This document shows, in pieces, positions 45,275 through 54,962 of a stretch of DNA of 64,000 nucleotides; within the stretch, counting starts at the first letter, position 1, and the number at the start of each line of letters is the position of its first letter. The position numbers were made by a program, and so were the translations under genes. The notes beneath the pieces are model-generated. The model worked only from the letters and a program-made list of their open reading frames with translations. It was not told where the DNA came from and did no database searches. This stretch comes from Hyphomonadaceae bacterium (GTDB taxonomy: Bacteria; Pseudomonadota; Alphaproteobacteria; Caulobacterales; Aquidulcibacteraceae): positions 372,001 to 436,000 of the forward strand of contig WRPI01000004.1 in the NCBI GenBank assembly GCA_009773395.1, written 5' to 3'.

Positions 45275-45634
45275 TTACGCTTTGACTTCAACAATATTTT
45301 CAAAACCACCCCATATCATGCGTTGGCCGGACATAATTTGATTCATATTATTGTTCGCCATACGTGGATCCGCCATTAATTTGCCCCAAGCTGCATCGCG
45401 GGTGGCTTTGTCGGGCCATTCAATCCAGGAAAATGCAATGGTCTCACCTTTTTCGGCTAAGGTCGCAGTATAAAAATCGTTTATCTTGCCTCTTGAAATG
45501 TCATTCGCCCAGTTTTCCATGACGCGAATAGCCCCAAATTCAACAAATAACTTCGCCATAGCCGAAGCCTTTTCGACATAAGCTGCTTTATTTCCTGCCG
45601 GAATTGGAATGATAGTTCCATCAATATAAGCCAT
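45275..45634 (-). CDS. DUF1428 family protein
   Basis: 119 residues from the ATG at 45634 with AAGGGG upstream. 'YIDGTIIPIPAGNKAAYVEKA' and 'GETIAFSWIEWPDKATRDAAW' match DUF1428 (dimeric alpha-beta barrel fold, substrate unknown). It is a lone gene between rpmI and the LuxR-type gene. Confidence 0.88.
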   Translation of the reverse strand: MAYIDGTIIPIPAGNKAAYVEKASAMAKLFVEFGAIRVMENWANDISRGKINDFYTATLAEKGETIAFSWIEWPDKATRDAAWGKLMADPRMANNNMNQIMSGQRMIWGGFENIVEVKA

Positions 45635-45777
45635 TATTTGCCCCTTTTTCAAGGAAAACATTGTGGCAGCAAAATCGTTTTTTGTCCAATGTTTATTGCA
45701 AATAATTATCATTACCTACCAAGGTAAGGAGGAGCGGAAAAACAAAAATGTCCAAGTTTTCTTAAACATCCTTTGCG

Positions 45778-46506
45778 CTAAATTATCCGCATATTCACAA
45801 GTTTCGCCACCGCCTGGGTACGGTTGGTTGCGCCGAGTTTGCGCCTCGCATTATCAATATGAAAGCGTGCGGTTTCGCTTGAAATGCCAAGTATAACCGA
45901 AATTTCCCAATCAGTTTTCCCTTCCGCTACAAACGCCATGCAATCACGTTCGCGTGAAGTGAGGAATACGGCGTTGGGCGTGGGAAGTTCACCCATGCCC
46001 ATTAATTTTTCGGTTAAAATCAGACCAGCCATTTGAAACGCAAAAACTTCGTCACACGAAAATTCGTTTCGTTCAAACCCAAGGTGAATAGATGCAATGG
46101 CATTGCGGGCGCCATAAGAAGTCGCGCAAATGGCATCGCCAATTTTTGCTTGTGAAAAAGCTTCCCAATAATTGCCATATTTCTTTTCTTTGTGGGGTGC
46201 GAAATCACTAAATAAATATCTTGTGCGCCCTTCTTTTATTGGTTTGAGCAACGGGTTTTGCTCAAAACAAACATAGTTGAAGGCGTCTGATTGTGGCCAT
46301 TGTGGCGATATTGCAATTCTGGCTATAACCCCGCCAGCCGCAAAATGGCTTTGCGAAGTCAGAGTGGTAGCGGGTCTTAAATAATGCCGAGTTTGCAAAT
46401 AAGTTGCACCATATGGTTGCAAATTTGTGAAAAAATCATTGCTAGCTTGGTTCGCGCTATTAGCAGCGAGGGCAGGTTCGGCAAGTTGCATTATCCGCGA
46501 CAGCAT
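45778..46506 (-). CDS. LuxR-family regulator with autoinducer-binding-like domain
   Basis: 242 residues from the ATG at 46506 with AAGGG 7 bases upstream; the frame continues to a TTG, 5 codons earlier. The C-terminal GerE-type HTH is clear ('LTSRERDCMAFVAEGKTDWEISVILGISSETARFHIDNARRKLGA'). The N-terminal about 165 residues fit an autoinducer-binding domain in size and in the 'YGNYWEAFSQA' region. No luxI synthase is in the window, so it is a solo. It stands divergent from the four-gene envelope operon and could control it. Confidence 0.88.
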   Translation of the reverse strand: MLSRIMQLAEPALAANSANQASNDFFTNLQPYGATYLQTRHYLRPATTLTSQSHFAAGGVIARIAISPQWPQSDAFNYVCFEQNPLLKPIKEGRTRYLFSDFAPHKEKKYGNYWEAFSQAKIGDAICATSYGARNAIASIHLGFERNEFSCDEVFAFQMAGLILTEKLMGMGELPTPNAVFLTSRERDCMAFVAEGKTDWEISVILGISSETARFHIDNARRKLGATNRTQAVAKLVNMRII

Positions 46507-46683
46507 CGAATTTCCCTTCAAACATTGACCAACAATATACTAAACCCGCCGAACTTCAAGTTTTTCCGATAAATAAATTCGAAAATGTCAAGCTCACCTT
46601 TTCGGGAGTTATGATTTGGCCGCAAATTAGATAAAAATAATCAGGTGTTCGTATAGATTTCGCAATGGACTGAGGCTTTAACA

Positions 46684-47577
46684 ATGCTGTATTTTCAAAA
46701 ACTTGACTTCTGGCTAATTGTGATATTGTGCGGGTTTGGGCTGATAATTTCTTCGCCCATTATGGCTAGGGAAAACGCGGCAATTGCTTCGCAAAGCTCA
46801 CAAAGCGAAGCGCAAAGTCACCGAAGAATGCTTAAAATGGCCGCTGGTGAATCCCTAAGTGCTTTTGGTGTTGAAATTCACGCGCAAACGCCAACAATTG
46901 CGATTTTGTCGCTTTCTACCGAAATGGTTACGATTGCCGTGGTTTCGGGGCAATTGGCAGTTGGTGCTACGCGTGCGCGCGCAGGTGAGGCATTGGTCAC
47001 GCCAATTGATGGAAGCCAAACCCATTTATTCGGCTATGACGCTGAAAGGCTTGCAGCTTCACTGCCACCTGCTTGGGCACAAGAAATGACCGCGCCACTT
47101 CAACAATTGGCTCTGCGGCAAAAGAGATTGAAATTTTGGGGTTTAATTGAGCCAGTAAGAATTAATGCTGCCTCGCCGTCGGCTCCAAATGTCGAAATCG
47201 TCCGCCAATCTTATTTGGGCAATGACACTATAATCGGGTTACGCCGCGCCGCACATGGTAGGCCCCAAGCCTTGGCTGGACTTACTGTCAAAAAATTCGC
47301 CGAAAGCCTGGCTGCGGGCGATGCCATAAGTGTCGCACATTTGTTGGATCCAAAACCATTTACCGATAGTGGCGCGGACGAAGCAAGCTGGCAAGACGCG
47401 CGGCTTGGCTTTGCACAAAATTTGGTCAAGGACACTGGGTTAAGGCGCGCTATGGCTGCATTACCCGACGCAAACGCGACTTCGGGAAACAGTTTTGAAG
47501 CAGGGGGCGCGTATCGGATTCAATTGGTTATGCGCGACCGCGCTATGTTTGTAAGCGCAGTGGAGCCAATTCAATGA
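46684..47577 (+). CDS. Envelope operon gene 1: exported protein, FecR-like segment
   Basis: 297 residues. A hydrophobic N-terminus (about residues 10-27) acts as signal or anchor. 'MVTIAVVSGQLAVGATRARAGEALVTP' resembles the beta-rich repeat of FecR-type proteins (V-x-V-x-x-G-x-V...A-G-E). The C-terminal half is not recognised. It is first in a four-gene unit with 4-base (ATGA) overlaps, and lies divergent from the LuxR gene. Function unknown; periplasmic by inference. Confidence 0.65.
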   Translation: MLYFQKLDFWLIVILCGFGLIISSPIMARENAAIASQSSQSEAQSHRRMLKMAAGESLSAFGVEIHAQTPTIAILSLSTEMVTIAVVSGQLAVGATRARAGEALVTPIDGSQTHLFGYDAERLAASLPPAWAQEMTAPLQQLALRQKRLKFWGLIEPVRINAASPSAPNVEIVRQSYLGNDTIIGLRRAAHGRPQALAGLTVKKFAESLAAGDAISVAHLLDPKPFTDSGADEASWQDARLGFAQNLVKDTGLRRAMAALPDANATSGNSFEAGGAYRIQLVMRDRAMFVSAVEPIQ

Positions 47578-48443
47578 AAAAGTTCATATTAATCGGCTTG
47601 CTCGCCGTTGCAAATCCAGCGCTCGCAACGCCAGCCGCCACAGGTGGTTTCACAGCTGGCGACCTTGCCACCGCCGCGCAATCCTTACCCAATGCCGATT
47701 TGCAACAAGCGCGAATTCTTATGGAAGAAACCGAAAGCCTGCGCCTGGCAATTGCTTATGATGCCGGAGCAGGTGTTGGAATACGTGGGCCAATTGAACA
47801 AATATTATTGGCAGATGCTTTGGGTATGAGCGATGCTGCAACCGATTTGCGCGCCAAATGGTTTATGGCTGGTGCGATTGCCCAGACGCCGATTGGCACA
47901 AATACCATGCTCTACAACCCACTTGCGCGCGGAACTTTGGTTTTAGGTTGGAGCAAATCGCCCGAAGGAAACTGGCAAGTTGCTTCAGCCAATTTGCTTT
48001 CCAACCCGCCTTCGCAATGGCAGCAAGAGGCCGAAAAGCCGTATCTTGCGGCGCTGGTTGCTGACTATGCCACTAATATCGCAACTATCGGCACCCAATC
48101 TGGCGGCTATGCGGCAATGGAAGCAAATCGATATATTGCTGGCATGGCGGTTTGGCTGCGTGACCCATCACATAGGCAGGTCACGACAGAAGTTCGTGAA
48201 ATTATTGTTGCCGGCCGTGCAGCAAATTATGGCGCAAATGCAATTGATATGATGCCGACCAATGCCCGCGCAACTTATTGGCCAATTGCGACATTTGAGC
48301 GGAGTGAAGGTGGCCATTCCTTGATTTACGGCTCGGCGCTTTATCCGCAAATACTAATCGCCGCCGATTTTGATGCCAGCGCCCGACCGAAACTCGCGCG
48401 ATTGACCTTGGTAAATCTAGGCAATGCAGGAGCAGCCCAATGA
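47574..48443 (+). CDS. Envelope operon gene 2: exported protein of unknown function
   Basis: 289 residues with a signal peptide ending near 'ANPALATPAA'. It is Ala-rich and mostly helical in pattern. I do not recognise it. It overlaps gene 1 and gene 3 by 4 bases each, so translation is coupled. The C-terminus 'LIYGSALYPQILIAADFDASARPKLARL' has a beta-rich appearance. Confidence 0.6.
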   Translation: MKKFILIGLLAVANPALATPAATGGFTAGDLATAAQSLPNADLQQARILMEETESLRLAIAYDAGAGVGIRGPIEQILLADALGMSDAATDLRAKWFMAGAIAQTPIGTNTMLYNPLARGTLVLGWSKSPEGNWQVASANLLSNPPSQWQQEAEKPYLAALVADYATNIATIGTQSGGYAAMEANRYIAGMAVWLRDPSHRQVTTEVREIIVAGRAANYGANAIDMMPTNARATYWPIATFERSEGGHSLIYGSALYPQILIAADFDASARPKLARLTLVNLGNAGAAQ

Positions 48444-50893
48444 AAAAGCAAATTTTAGCCAGCGTTGCGGTTTTTGCGTTAGTGCAAGTTTTCACCAATT
48501 CCGCGTTGGCGCAACCTACGCCACAACCGCCAAGCCGTCAGGAGGTTTTGGATCAACTCGCTGCCCGTGGGCGGGAAGCGCAAGCTGCCGGTGAACGTCA
48601 GCAAGCACAGAGGCAAAGTCAGCTAGATGCGCAAGAGGCACAAGGGCGCGCTATGTTTGAGCGTGATATTCAAGTCGGTAATATGACGAGGGAGCAACAG
48701 GCCGAATTAAGGCAATATGCCAATGAGCGCATGGGCGAGGCTATGCAAGGTCGCGGTGACGTTTTGCGAGATGCGGCACGCCGTAACGCCGAAAGATTTG
48801 TCGAGCGTGCTGGTCAACATGTAGACAGTGGTCGCGATGCCCTTAATCCCGCCAATGCCGATAATGTGTCAAATCGTGATTTCGCTGAGGCCACGGCACG
48901 GGGCGCAGTAAATCTTGGTTCTGATGCGATTCAAGCCCACCGCGATATGCTGCGTGACTTGCGGCCTACGATTGAAGCCACTGCACCAGTAATGGCAGAT
49001 ATCATGCGCGAACGCGAACGAATAATTAACAGCAATCCTAATGTTTCGCAGGCTGAACGCGCAAATGTGAGACGCGATACTGAACGCGCAACCAGGTCGA
49101 TTTCCCATGTTGGGCAACGGCTTGATGAAGCTGATTTCCGAATGCGCACCGATGAACAAAGATTTCGTGAGCGGGAAGAACAAATTGCGCGCGATGTCGA
49201 AAGAATGAGTGCAGGCCAACCCACTGGCCCCACAAGAACAACTGTTCGGCCAAGATCGCCAGTGCCGCCACGCACACCAAGCGCACCGCCACCGCCAACC
49301 ATTTCACCACCGCCGCCGCCGCCAAGCCAAAGCGCAGCAGCACCAAGAGCGCCAGTTCGTCGTGGCACAATCCCGGGGCAGGGTAATAGCAATGCTGGCT
49401 TGCTTGTCCCGAGGTCGCAGGGCGGGACTGGGCCCGAAACCGCGCAATCTACGGCGCAAGCAAGCGCCAATTCCCAGTCACGCGCTCGCGCAGAAGCGCA
49501 AGCGCAAGCCGAACGCAATGCCGCAAGATTGGAACGCAATCGCCAAGCCGCGCAAGACCGCGCAGATCGCGATAATGCACCAAATGGTGGCGCGACCAAT
49601 GCCGCCTTGAGCGCCAGCTCTTCGGTGTCCTCTGCGGCGGCTGAAGCGAATGATCGTTACGAATTTTTGAGGCGAATGAATAGAATGGGTCGGGTTGGCG
49701 CCAGTCAAACTGGCGGGTCTGGTGAAGGTTCAGGCGGCGATCTTGGTGGCTTGCCGTCACTTGTGGCGTGGCAAGAATTACCCGAAGTGCTTACAGACGA
49801 TGATATTCAAAATATTTTGGATACGCTCGAATACCAGCGCATCCTTAATGAACAAAGGCGCCTAACCAATGCCGCTCAAACCCGCGCTGCCCAAGACGAT
49901 CGTTGGAACGCGAATGTCCGCGAGAGGTTTGCCAGCAACGAAGTGTTTGATTTAATGCACGACCATGGGCCATTGCAGGTGCTTGAATTAGAGCCGATTT
50001 ACCGCAATTATAATCCGCTCAATACAATACCACCTGCGCAATCCTTATCGTCGGCAGGCAATTCGCTTTCAACTTTTGGCTTTCCATATCCCGATACGAG
50101 GACGGGCATTTTGTATGGATTTCATGATTACCGCGACCCTGCGGTTCAATCTTTGAATGATGTTTTATACGGACGATTTTCGATCAACAGCCCGTTTAAT
50201 GGTCGCGATCGCCGAACCATAGCGCAAATCGCAAATGATAGTTACAATGCGGGAGGATTTGACGTTCAGCGCGACCAAAATGGGCGTTGGGGTGATGAAA
50301 CTGGTGGTTATCTCGCGGCATCATTATTTTCCCAAGGCGGTTATTTGCATGACACAAAGGTCAACGGCCTTGGTGGGCTTGATGCGCTTTTGGCGCAACC
50401 ATTCAATGTGATTTTGACTTGGGGCGCAAATTCCTATGACCTTGATTTACATATGACTGGGCCGTTGGGAGAAGCAACCAGCGATCGCTTTCATATTTAT
50501 TATGCGGCGGTGGGGAACCTTGCCTCGCAACCTTTTGCGCAACTGATTAAGGATTGTATTTGCAATTCGGGCAGCGAAGTTATCTTAACCTCCGCGCTTA
50601 ATCGTGGCGGCGTATATCGGGTTTCGGTGTTCAATTTTGGCGACCAAGCCGAAAATAGCAATAATCTCTCCAATGCTTCCGAAGCGAGAATTCAAATTGT
50701 CCGTGGCGGCACGACCCAAAGCGTCGGCAATGGCACAACAATTATTGGGGGCAGGGTCATTTTAACCACCACTGTTCCAAATGGCCAAAATGGTAATACT
50801 TGGGTGGCAGTCGAAATTAACCCCAAAAATGGCCGCATCACCGTGCCACGAGCCATAATGCAAAGCGCGGGAGGTTCAAGTGGTGTTCGCTAA
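48440..50893 (+). CDS. Envelope operon gene 3: 817-residue exported coiled-coil protein with beta domain
   Basis: Signal peptide to about residue 24, then an Arg/Gln/Ala/Glu-rich coiled coil (to about 260), a Pro-rich linker ('PPPPTISPPPPPPSQ'), a Ser/Ala low-complexity helix (about 320-400), and a folded C-terminal region. The latter includes 'ILTWGANSYDLDLHMTGP', a DxDLH-type motif known in some bacterial surface beta-sandwich domains, and a CIC pair. It probably spans or leaves the envelope. Codon overlaps couple it to genes 2 and 4. Confidence 0.65.
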   Translation: MKKQILASVAVFALVQVFTNSALAQPTPQPPSRQEVLDQLAARGREAQAAGERQQAQRQSQLDAQEAQGRAMFERDIQVGNMTREQQAELRQYANERMGEAMQGRGDVLRDAARRNAERFVERAGQHVDSGRDALNPANADNVSNRDFAEATARGAVNLGSDAIQAHRDMLRDLRPTIEATAPVMADIMRERERIINSNPNVSQAERANVRRDTERATRSISHVGQRLDEADFRMRTDEQRFREREEQIARDVERMSAGQPTGPTRTTVRPRSPVPPRTPSAPPPPTISPPPPPPSQSAAAPRAPVRRGTIPGQGNSNAGLLVPRSQGGTGPETAQSTAQASANSQSRARAEAQAQAERNAARLERNRQAAQDRADRDNAPNGGATNAALSASSSVSSAAAEANDRYEFLRRMNRMGRVGASQTGGSGEGSGGDLGGLPSLVAWQELPEVLTDDDIQNILDTLEYQRILNEQRRLTNAAQTRAAQDDRWNANVRERFASNEVFDLMHDHGPLQVLELEPIYRNYNPLNTIPPAQSLSSAGNSLSTFGFPYPDTRTGILYGFHDYRDPAVQSLNDVLYGRFSINSPFNGRDRRTIAQIANDSYNAGGFDVQRDQNGRWGDETGGYLAASLFSQGGYLHDTKVNGLGGLDALLAQPFNVILTWGANSYDLDLHMTGPLGEATSDRFHIYYAAVGNLASQPFAQLIKDCICNSGSEVILTSALNRGGVYRVSVFNFGDQAENSNNLSNASEARIQIVRGGTTQSVGNGTTIIGGRVILTTTVPNGQNGNTWVAVEINPKNGRITVPRAIMQSAGGSSGVR

Positions 50894-51794
50894 AGCGTTT
50901 TCAATTTTCATTTTGCTTAGCTTAGGCCTTGCCGGCAATGCGTTAGCGCAAGCCGCGCCTGGAAATAATATTGATGACAGGGTGCGGCAGCAATCACGAA
51001 TATTGAGTGAGCGTGAACGCGAAGAAGCAATGATGACTGGTGATACTGATATTTTACTTACAAGGCGAACGAAACTGTTTAACCTTCACGGATTATTCAG
51101 CGCTGATAATACATCAAATGCTTTCCTAACGCCTTTTGACGCAAGAACTGATGTTTTCGGCCAGGCCCAAATCGGGCTGAGTTTTGGCACCAAAATAGCA
51201 AATAAAATTGATTTGTTCGCAGATTTAAGCGCCAATACAGTGCATTATTCAAATTATGCCGAACTTGATTATAGTGCTTTAACTGGCGTGATTGGCGCAA
51301 GAACCAACGTCGGGCCAGTTTCACTAAATGCGACTTATCAACCCGCAGTGGTTTTTGATCGTGAATTTCGCAAACGGCAATTAACTTCGCACCGCACCCG
51401 CATTAGCGCGGCACTTCCTTTTAATATCAAAAGACTAAATATTGAGCCATCAATAAGCATTGAGCGCACGCTATCCAACCCGACAGATTATCGGGCATGG
51501 TCAGGTGGCGCAGGCGTTACATTTAGCGCGCCAATTTCACGAAAAATCCCATTATTTGCGTTTGCAAGCGTCAATTATGAGAAACGCGATTTTGACAGCT
51601 ATTTTCCAGATTTAGTCGGTGTTCGCCGCATTGATGATAATTGGTCAGGAAATGTCGGCCTAGTTTGGCAATTGCGCAACGGCGGAGAAGTCCGCGCCAG
51701 CTATAATTACGGGCGCAACTCATCAACCTCGGATGTAAATATTTACCGCGCAAAAACCGGCACGATTGGGATAAGCGCGGCGTTTAGGTTTTAA
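50880..51794 (+). CDS. Envelope operon gene 4: outer-membrane beta-barrel
   Basis: 304 residues. GTG start (50880 or 50883) within the end of gene 3. A signal peptide ends near 'GNALAQ'; a polar helix with 'DRVRQQSRILSEREREE' follows. The rest is a run of alternating amphipathic strands from about residue 65 to the end, with the C-terminal residue F typical of BAM-inserted barrels. It is the likely outer-membrane component of the four-gene unit, for export or anchoring of gene 3 product (inference). Confidence 0.75.
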   Translation: MVFAKAFSIFILLSLGLAGNALAQAAPGNNIDDRVRQQSRILSEREREEAMMTGDTDILLTRRTKLFNLHGLFSADNTSNAFLTPFDARTDVFGQAQIGLSFGTKIANKIDLFADLSANTVHYSNYAELDYSALTGVIGARTNVGPVSLNATYQPAVVFDREFRKRQLTSHRTRISAALPFNIKRLNIEPSISIERTLSNPTDYRAWSGGAGVTFSAPISRKIPLFAFASVNYEKRDFDSYFPDLVGVRRIDDNWSGNVGLVWQLRNGGEVRASYNYGRNSSTSDVNIYRAKTGTIGISAAFRF

Positions 51795-52066
51795 GCCCGC
51801 TTAAACAAGCTCAAACCACTCGCACCAAATGCTGCCACTGCGACATAGCACCAGCCGCAATGGCCGAAGGCGAACATGGAATGGACATTGGTTCCGCTCG
51901 GTGAGAATAGGCTGCACCAAGCTTGACCGCTAATTTGGGCTTCGGGGGAGATGGTGGTTAAATAAGTTGCGATTATGCCAGATAAAAACCACACGGCAGC
52001 AACAAACAAATTATCGACGTTTAATTGAACTTTATATTGTGCGATTGCTTTTGACATGTTCGACAT
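51791..52066 (-). CDS. Small membrane protein, two segments, cysteine-rich loop
   Basis: 91 residues from the ATG at 52066. Two hydrophobic segments are visible ('LFVAAVWFLSGIIATYLTTI' and 'CYVAVAAFGASGLSLF'). Between them are CSLF and GHCGWC. I do not recognise the family. It is divergent from ccoN and overlaps the end of the barrel gene by 4 bases. The C-x2-C (CGWC) could bind metal or undergo redox. Confidence 0.55.
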   Translation of the reverse strand: MSNMSKAIAQYKVQLNVDNLFVAAVWFLSGIIATYLTTISPEAQISGQAWCSLFSPSGTNVHSMFAFGHCGWCYVAVAAFGASGLSLFKRA

Positions 52067-52358
52067 AGACGATACCCCTACACAGTGAATAGGATATTTA
52101 TTGCAATATGGTTTGGCTTGTAAAGCGCCCTGTGCGCTAAACTCGCGAGTTTTGCCGCGACATTTGCGCGCGCTCTTTATTGACTTAGCGGCAGTACGGC
52201 ATTTGCCGCATTTCGTTGCTACACCGTGCGACATTAAGTCATGTCCACAATGGTGTGCAAACGTGGCAAAGAATCTTTACAAACTGTAATGTTTGGTATG
52301 AAGTCAGTAACAAAATCGGCAATGAGTCGATTGGTGACATTAATTGAGGGGTGCTTCG
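52067..52358. other. Region between the small membrane protein and ccoN
   Basis: About 290 bases with the ccoN promoter. No TTGAT-N4-ATCAA box (FNR/FixK type) is visible, although AAAC-TGTAAT-GTTT (near 52281) is a short inverted repeat. GAGGGG at 52346-52351 is the ccoN ribosome site. Confidence 0.35.
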
Positions 52359-54023
52359 ATGAGCGATGCGACACTAGCCGTTCCACTGCGGCTTAATGGA
52401 CTTGGCAAGCCAGGGCAGAGAATTGACGTTTTGATTGTAAGCGTTATCTGCGTTTTAGGTTTGTTGTGGGGAATAAGTGCCACAGCACTTGCACATGACT
52501 TAGGTATGCGGGTGATTGCGGCGATATTTACTATTGCGTTTGCCGGTGGCCTTTTTGCGATTTCCTTCGCGGGTAGCAAGGGCAATTTGGCAATTGATGA
52601 GGCGGTTTATTTGGACGGTGTTATCAAAGCTGGCGTTATTGCGGCCAGTTTTTGGGGCATTGTTGGTATGTTGGTTGGGGTGATAATTGCCTCACAACTT
52701 GCCTTCCCAGACTTTCTCTATTTCAAGGAATTCGGATTTCTAAACTTCGGCAGGCTTCGTCCGATACATACATCGGGCGTTATTTTCGCGTTTGGCGGAA
52801 ACGTATTGATTGCCACTAGTTTTTATGTTGTCCAACGCACTAGCCGCGCAAGATTGTTTGGCGGACTATTAGGCTCGTTCGTATTTTGGGGTTATAATTT
52901 AGTAATTGTGACCGCAGCAACTGGCTATATTTTGGGCGTAACTTCGGGTCAAGAATATGCCGAACCAAATTGGGTAGTCGATATTTGGCTAACTATTGTT
53001 TGGGTTGCTTATTTGGTCGTGTTTTTAGGCACATTATGGAAACGCAAAGAGCCGCATATTTATGTTGCCAACTGGTTTTACCTTGCCTTTATCGTGACAA
53101 TTGCGATTTTGCACCTTGTCAATAATTTGGCGGTTCCAACTTCACCTTGGTCATCAAAAGCCTATTCATTGTTCTCGGGCGTGCAGAATGCCATGACACA
53201 ATGGTGGTATGGTCATAATGCGGTTGGCTTTTTCCTAACAGCGGGCTTTTTGGGCATAATGTATTATTTTGTTCCAAAACGTGCTGAACGCCCAGTTTAT
53301 TCGTATCAATTATCCATCATTCACTTTTGGGCTTTGATATTCACTTATATGTGGGCAGGCCCGCACCATTTGCACTACACTGCTTTGCCGCAATGGGTGC
53401 AGACTTTGGGTATGACTTTCTCAATTATCCTTTGGATGCCTTCATGGGGTGGTATGATTAACGGCCTTATGACGCTTTCGGGCGCTTGGGATAAATTGCG
53501 CACAGATCCTGTTTTGCGGATGTTGGTGGCTTCTATTGCATTCTATGGCATGTCAACTTTCGAAGGGCCAGCAATGTCAATTCGTGCAGTGAACTCTTTG
53601 TCTCACTATACTGATTGGACCATTGGTCACGTGCATTCGGGCGCTTTGGGTTGGGTTGGTATGGTTAGCTTCGGCGCACTATATTGCTTGACCCCATGGT
53701 TGTGGAAACGCAAACGCTTATATTCCGAAAAATTGGTGGAAGCACATTTCTGGCTCTCAACAATTGGTATCTTGTTCTACATCACTTCGATGTGGGTATC
53801 AGGGATTATGCAAGGCCTTATGTGGCGCGCATATAATGAATTTGGTTTCTTACAATATAGCTTCGTTGAATCTGTGAAAGCGATGAAACCTTATTACATA
53901 ATTCGGGCAACTGGCGGATTGATGTTCATGGCTGGTGCCTGTGTGATGGCTTATAATTTGTGGCGCACTGCTAAAGGTGATGTCGCAGCTTCCGAGCCAA
54001 TAACTGAAGCCCAAGAAGCATAG
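52359..54023 (+). CDS. ccoN: Cytochrome cbb3 oxidase subunit I (CcoN)
   Basis: 554 residues from the ATG at 52359 (AGGGG upstream; a TTG five codons earlier is less likely). About twelve helices. Heme and copper histidines are visible in '[15 protein letters not shown]', '[15 protein letters not shown]', '[12 protein letters not shown]' and '[18 protein letters not shown]'. It reduces oxygen to water at low oxygen and pumps protons. It is the first gene of ccoNOQP. Confidence 0.98.
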   Translation: MSDATLAVPLRLNGLGKPGQRIDVLIVSVICVLGLLWGISATALAHDLGMRVIAAIFTIAFAGGLFAISFAGSKGNLAIDEAVYLDGVIKAGVIAASFWGIVGMLVGVIIASQLAFPDFLYFKEFGFLNFGRLRPIHTSGVIFAFGGNVLIATSFYVVQRTSRARLFGGLLGSFVFWGYNLVIVTAATGYILGVTSGQEYAEPNWVVDIWLTIVWVAYLVVFLGTLWKRKEPHIYVANWFYLAFIVTIAILHLVNNLAVPTSPWSSKAYSLFSGVQNAMTQWWYGHNAVGFFLTAGFLGIMYYFVPKRAERPVYSYQLSIIHFWALIFTYMWAGPHHLHYTALPQWVQTLGMTFSIILWMPSWGGMINGLMTLSGAWDKLRTDPVLRMLVASIAFYGMSTFEGPAMSIRAVNSLSHYTDWTIGHVHSGALGWVGMVSFGALYCLTPWLWKRKRLYSEKLVEAHFWLSTIGILFYITSMWVSGIMQGLMWRAYNEFGFLQYSFVESVKAMKPYYIIRATGGLMFMAGACVMAYNLWRTAKGDVAASEPITEAQEA

Positions 54024-54036
54024 AGGGGGACGTAAA

Positions 54037-54774
54037 ATGTTACTAAAAAATCACGGTATTTTTGAACGTCACTCACTTATTTTGACGCTCGGAATTGTTC
54101 TAGTTGTTAGTATTGGCGGGTTGATTGAAATTGCGCCAATGTTCAAAATCGAATCGACCATTGAAGAAGTTGATGGGGTTCGCCCTTATACACCTTTGGA
54201 ATTGGTTGGTCGCAACGTCTATGTTCGTGAAGGTTGCTATACTTGCCACTCACAAATGATACGTTCTTTGCGTGATGAAGTTGAGCGCTATGGCCATTAT
54301 TCATTGGCCGCAGAGTCAATGTATGATCACCCATTCCAATGGGGTTCAAAACGCACGGGGCCAGATTTGGCGCGGGTTGGCGGCAAATATTCTGATGCTT
54401 GGCAAGTTGACCATTTGGCAGATCCACGTTCGGTTGTGCCAGAATCCGTAATGCCTCCATACGAATTTTTGAAACATAAAGTCGTGAGTGCCGACCATAT
54501 TGGCGATCACTTAATGGCAAATGTTCGGGTTGGTGTTCCTTATACTCAAGGCGCAATTGATAGTGCGGCTGCGGATTTGATGGCACAAGCGGATCCAATG
54601 GCGGATTCAAGCGGGCTGCAATCGCGTTATGGCGGCAAAGTCAATGCGCGTGATTTCGATGGTGATGCCGCCAAAGTTACAGAAATGGACGCTTTGGTAG
54701 CCTATCTTCAAGTTTTGGGGACAATGGTTGATTTCACAACCTATAAACCCGAAACCGCCGATAATTTAAGATAG
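54037..54774 (+). CDS. ccoO: Cytochrome cbb3 oxidase subunit II (CcoO)
   Basis: 245 residues. One N-terminal transmembrane segment anchors a periplasmic monoheme c domain with '[14 protein letters not shown]' (C-x2-C-H) and 'MPPYEFL' as the likely axial Met. It passes electrons from CcoP to CcoN. It is 13 bases behind ccoN. Confidence 0.97.
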   Translation: MLLKNHGIFERHSLILTLGIVLVVSIGGLIEIAPMFKIESTIEEVDGVRPYTPLELVGRNVYVREGCYTCHSQMIRSLRDEVERYGHYSLAAESMYDHPFQWGSKRTGPDLARVGGKYSDAWQVDHLADPRSVVPESVMPPYEFLKHKVVSADHIGDHLMANVRVGVPYTQGAIDSAAADLMAQADPMADSSGLQSRYGGKVNARDFDGDAAKVTEMDALVAYLQVLGTMVDFTTYKPETADNLR

Positions 54775-54783
54775 GGGCCAAGC

Positions 54784-54960
54784 ATGACATATGAAAGCCT
54801 CGCTACATTTGCCCAGCAAGGCGGAAGTGCATATTTTGCGTTGATGTTCGCAATAGTCTGCATTTACGCCTTGTGGCCGAAAAATAAGAAAAAATTTGAT
54901 GATGCCGCTTTGATGCCTCTTGTCACTGACAATGATGCACCGCTAATTGTGGAGAAATAA
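54784..54960 (+). CDS. ccoQ: Cytochrome cbb3 oxidase subunit CcoQ/FixQ
   Basis: 58 residues. One transmembrane helix ('YFALMFAIVCIYALWP') then a basic, acidic tail ('KNKKKFDDAALMPLV'), as in CcoQ, which stabilises the complex. It fits between ccoO and ccoP in order, spacing 9 and 2 bases. Coding is supported by its place and hydropathy. Confidence 0.93.
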   Translation: MTYESLATFAQQGGSAYFALMFAIVCIYALWPKNKKKFDDAALMPLVTDNDAPLIVEK

Positions 54961-54962
54961 TA

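Noticed and set aside
46552-46562. AACTTCAAGTT as lux box
   Set aside because: Too short and unlike the 18-20 base lux-box consensus.
48869-49760. Minus-strand frames opposite the coiled-coil gene
   Set aside because: Produced by codon bias of the low-complexity region; no start or motifs.
52236-52345. FNR/FixK box before ccoN
   Set aside because: No TTGAT-N4-ATCAA sequence, only weak partial matches.
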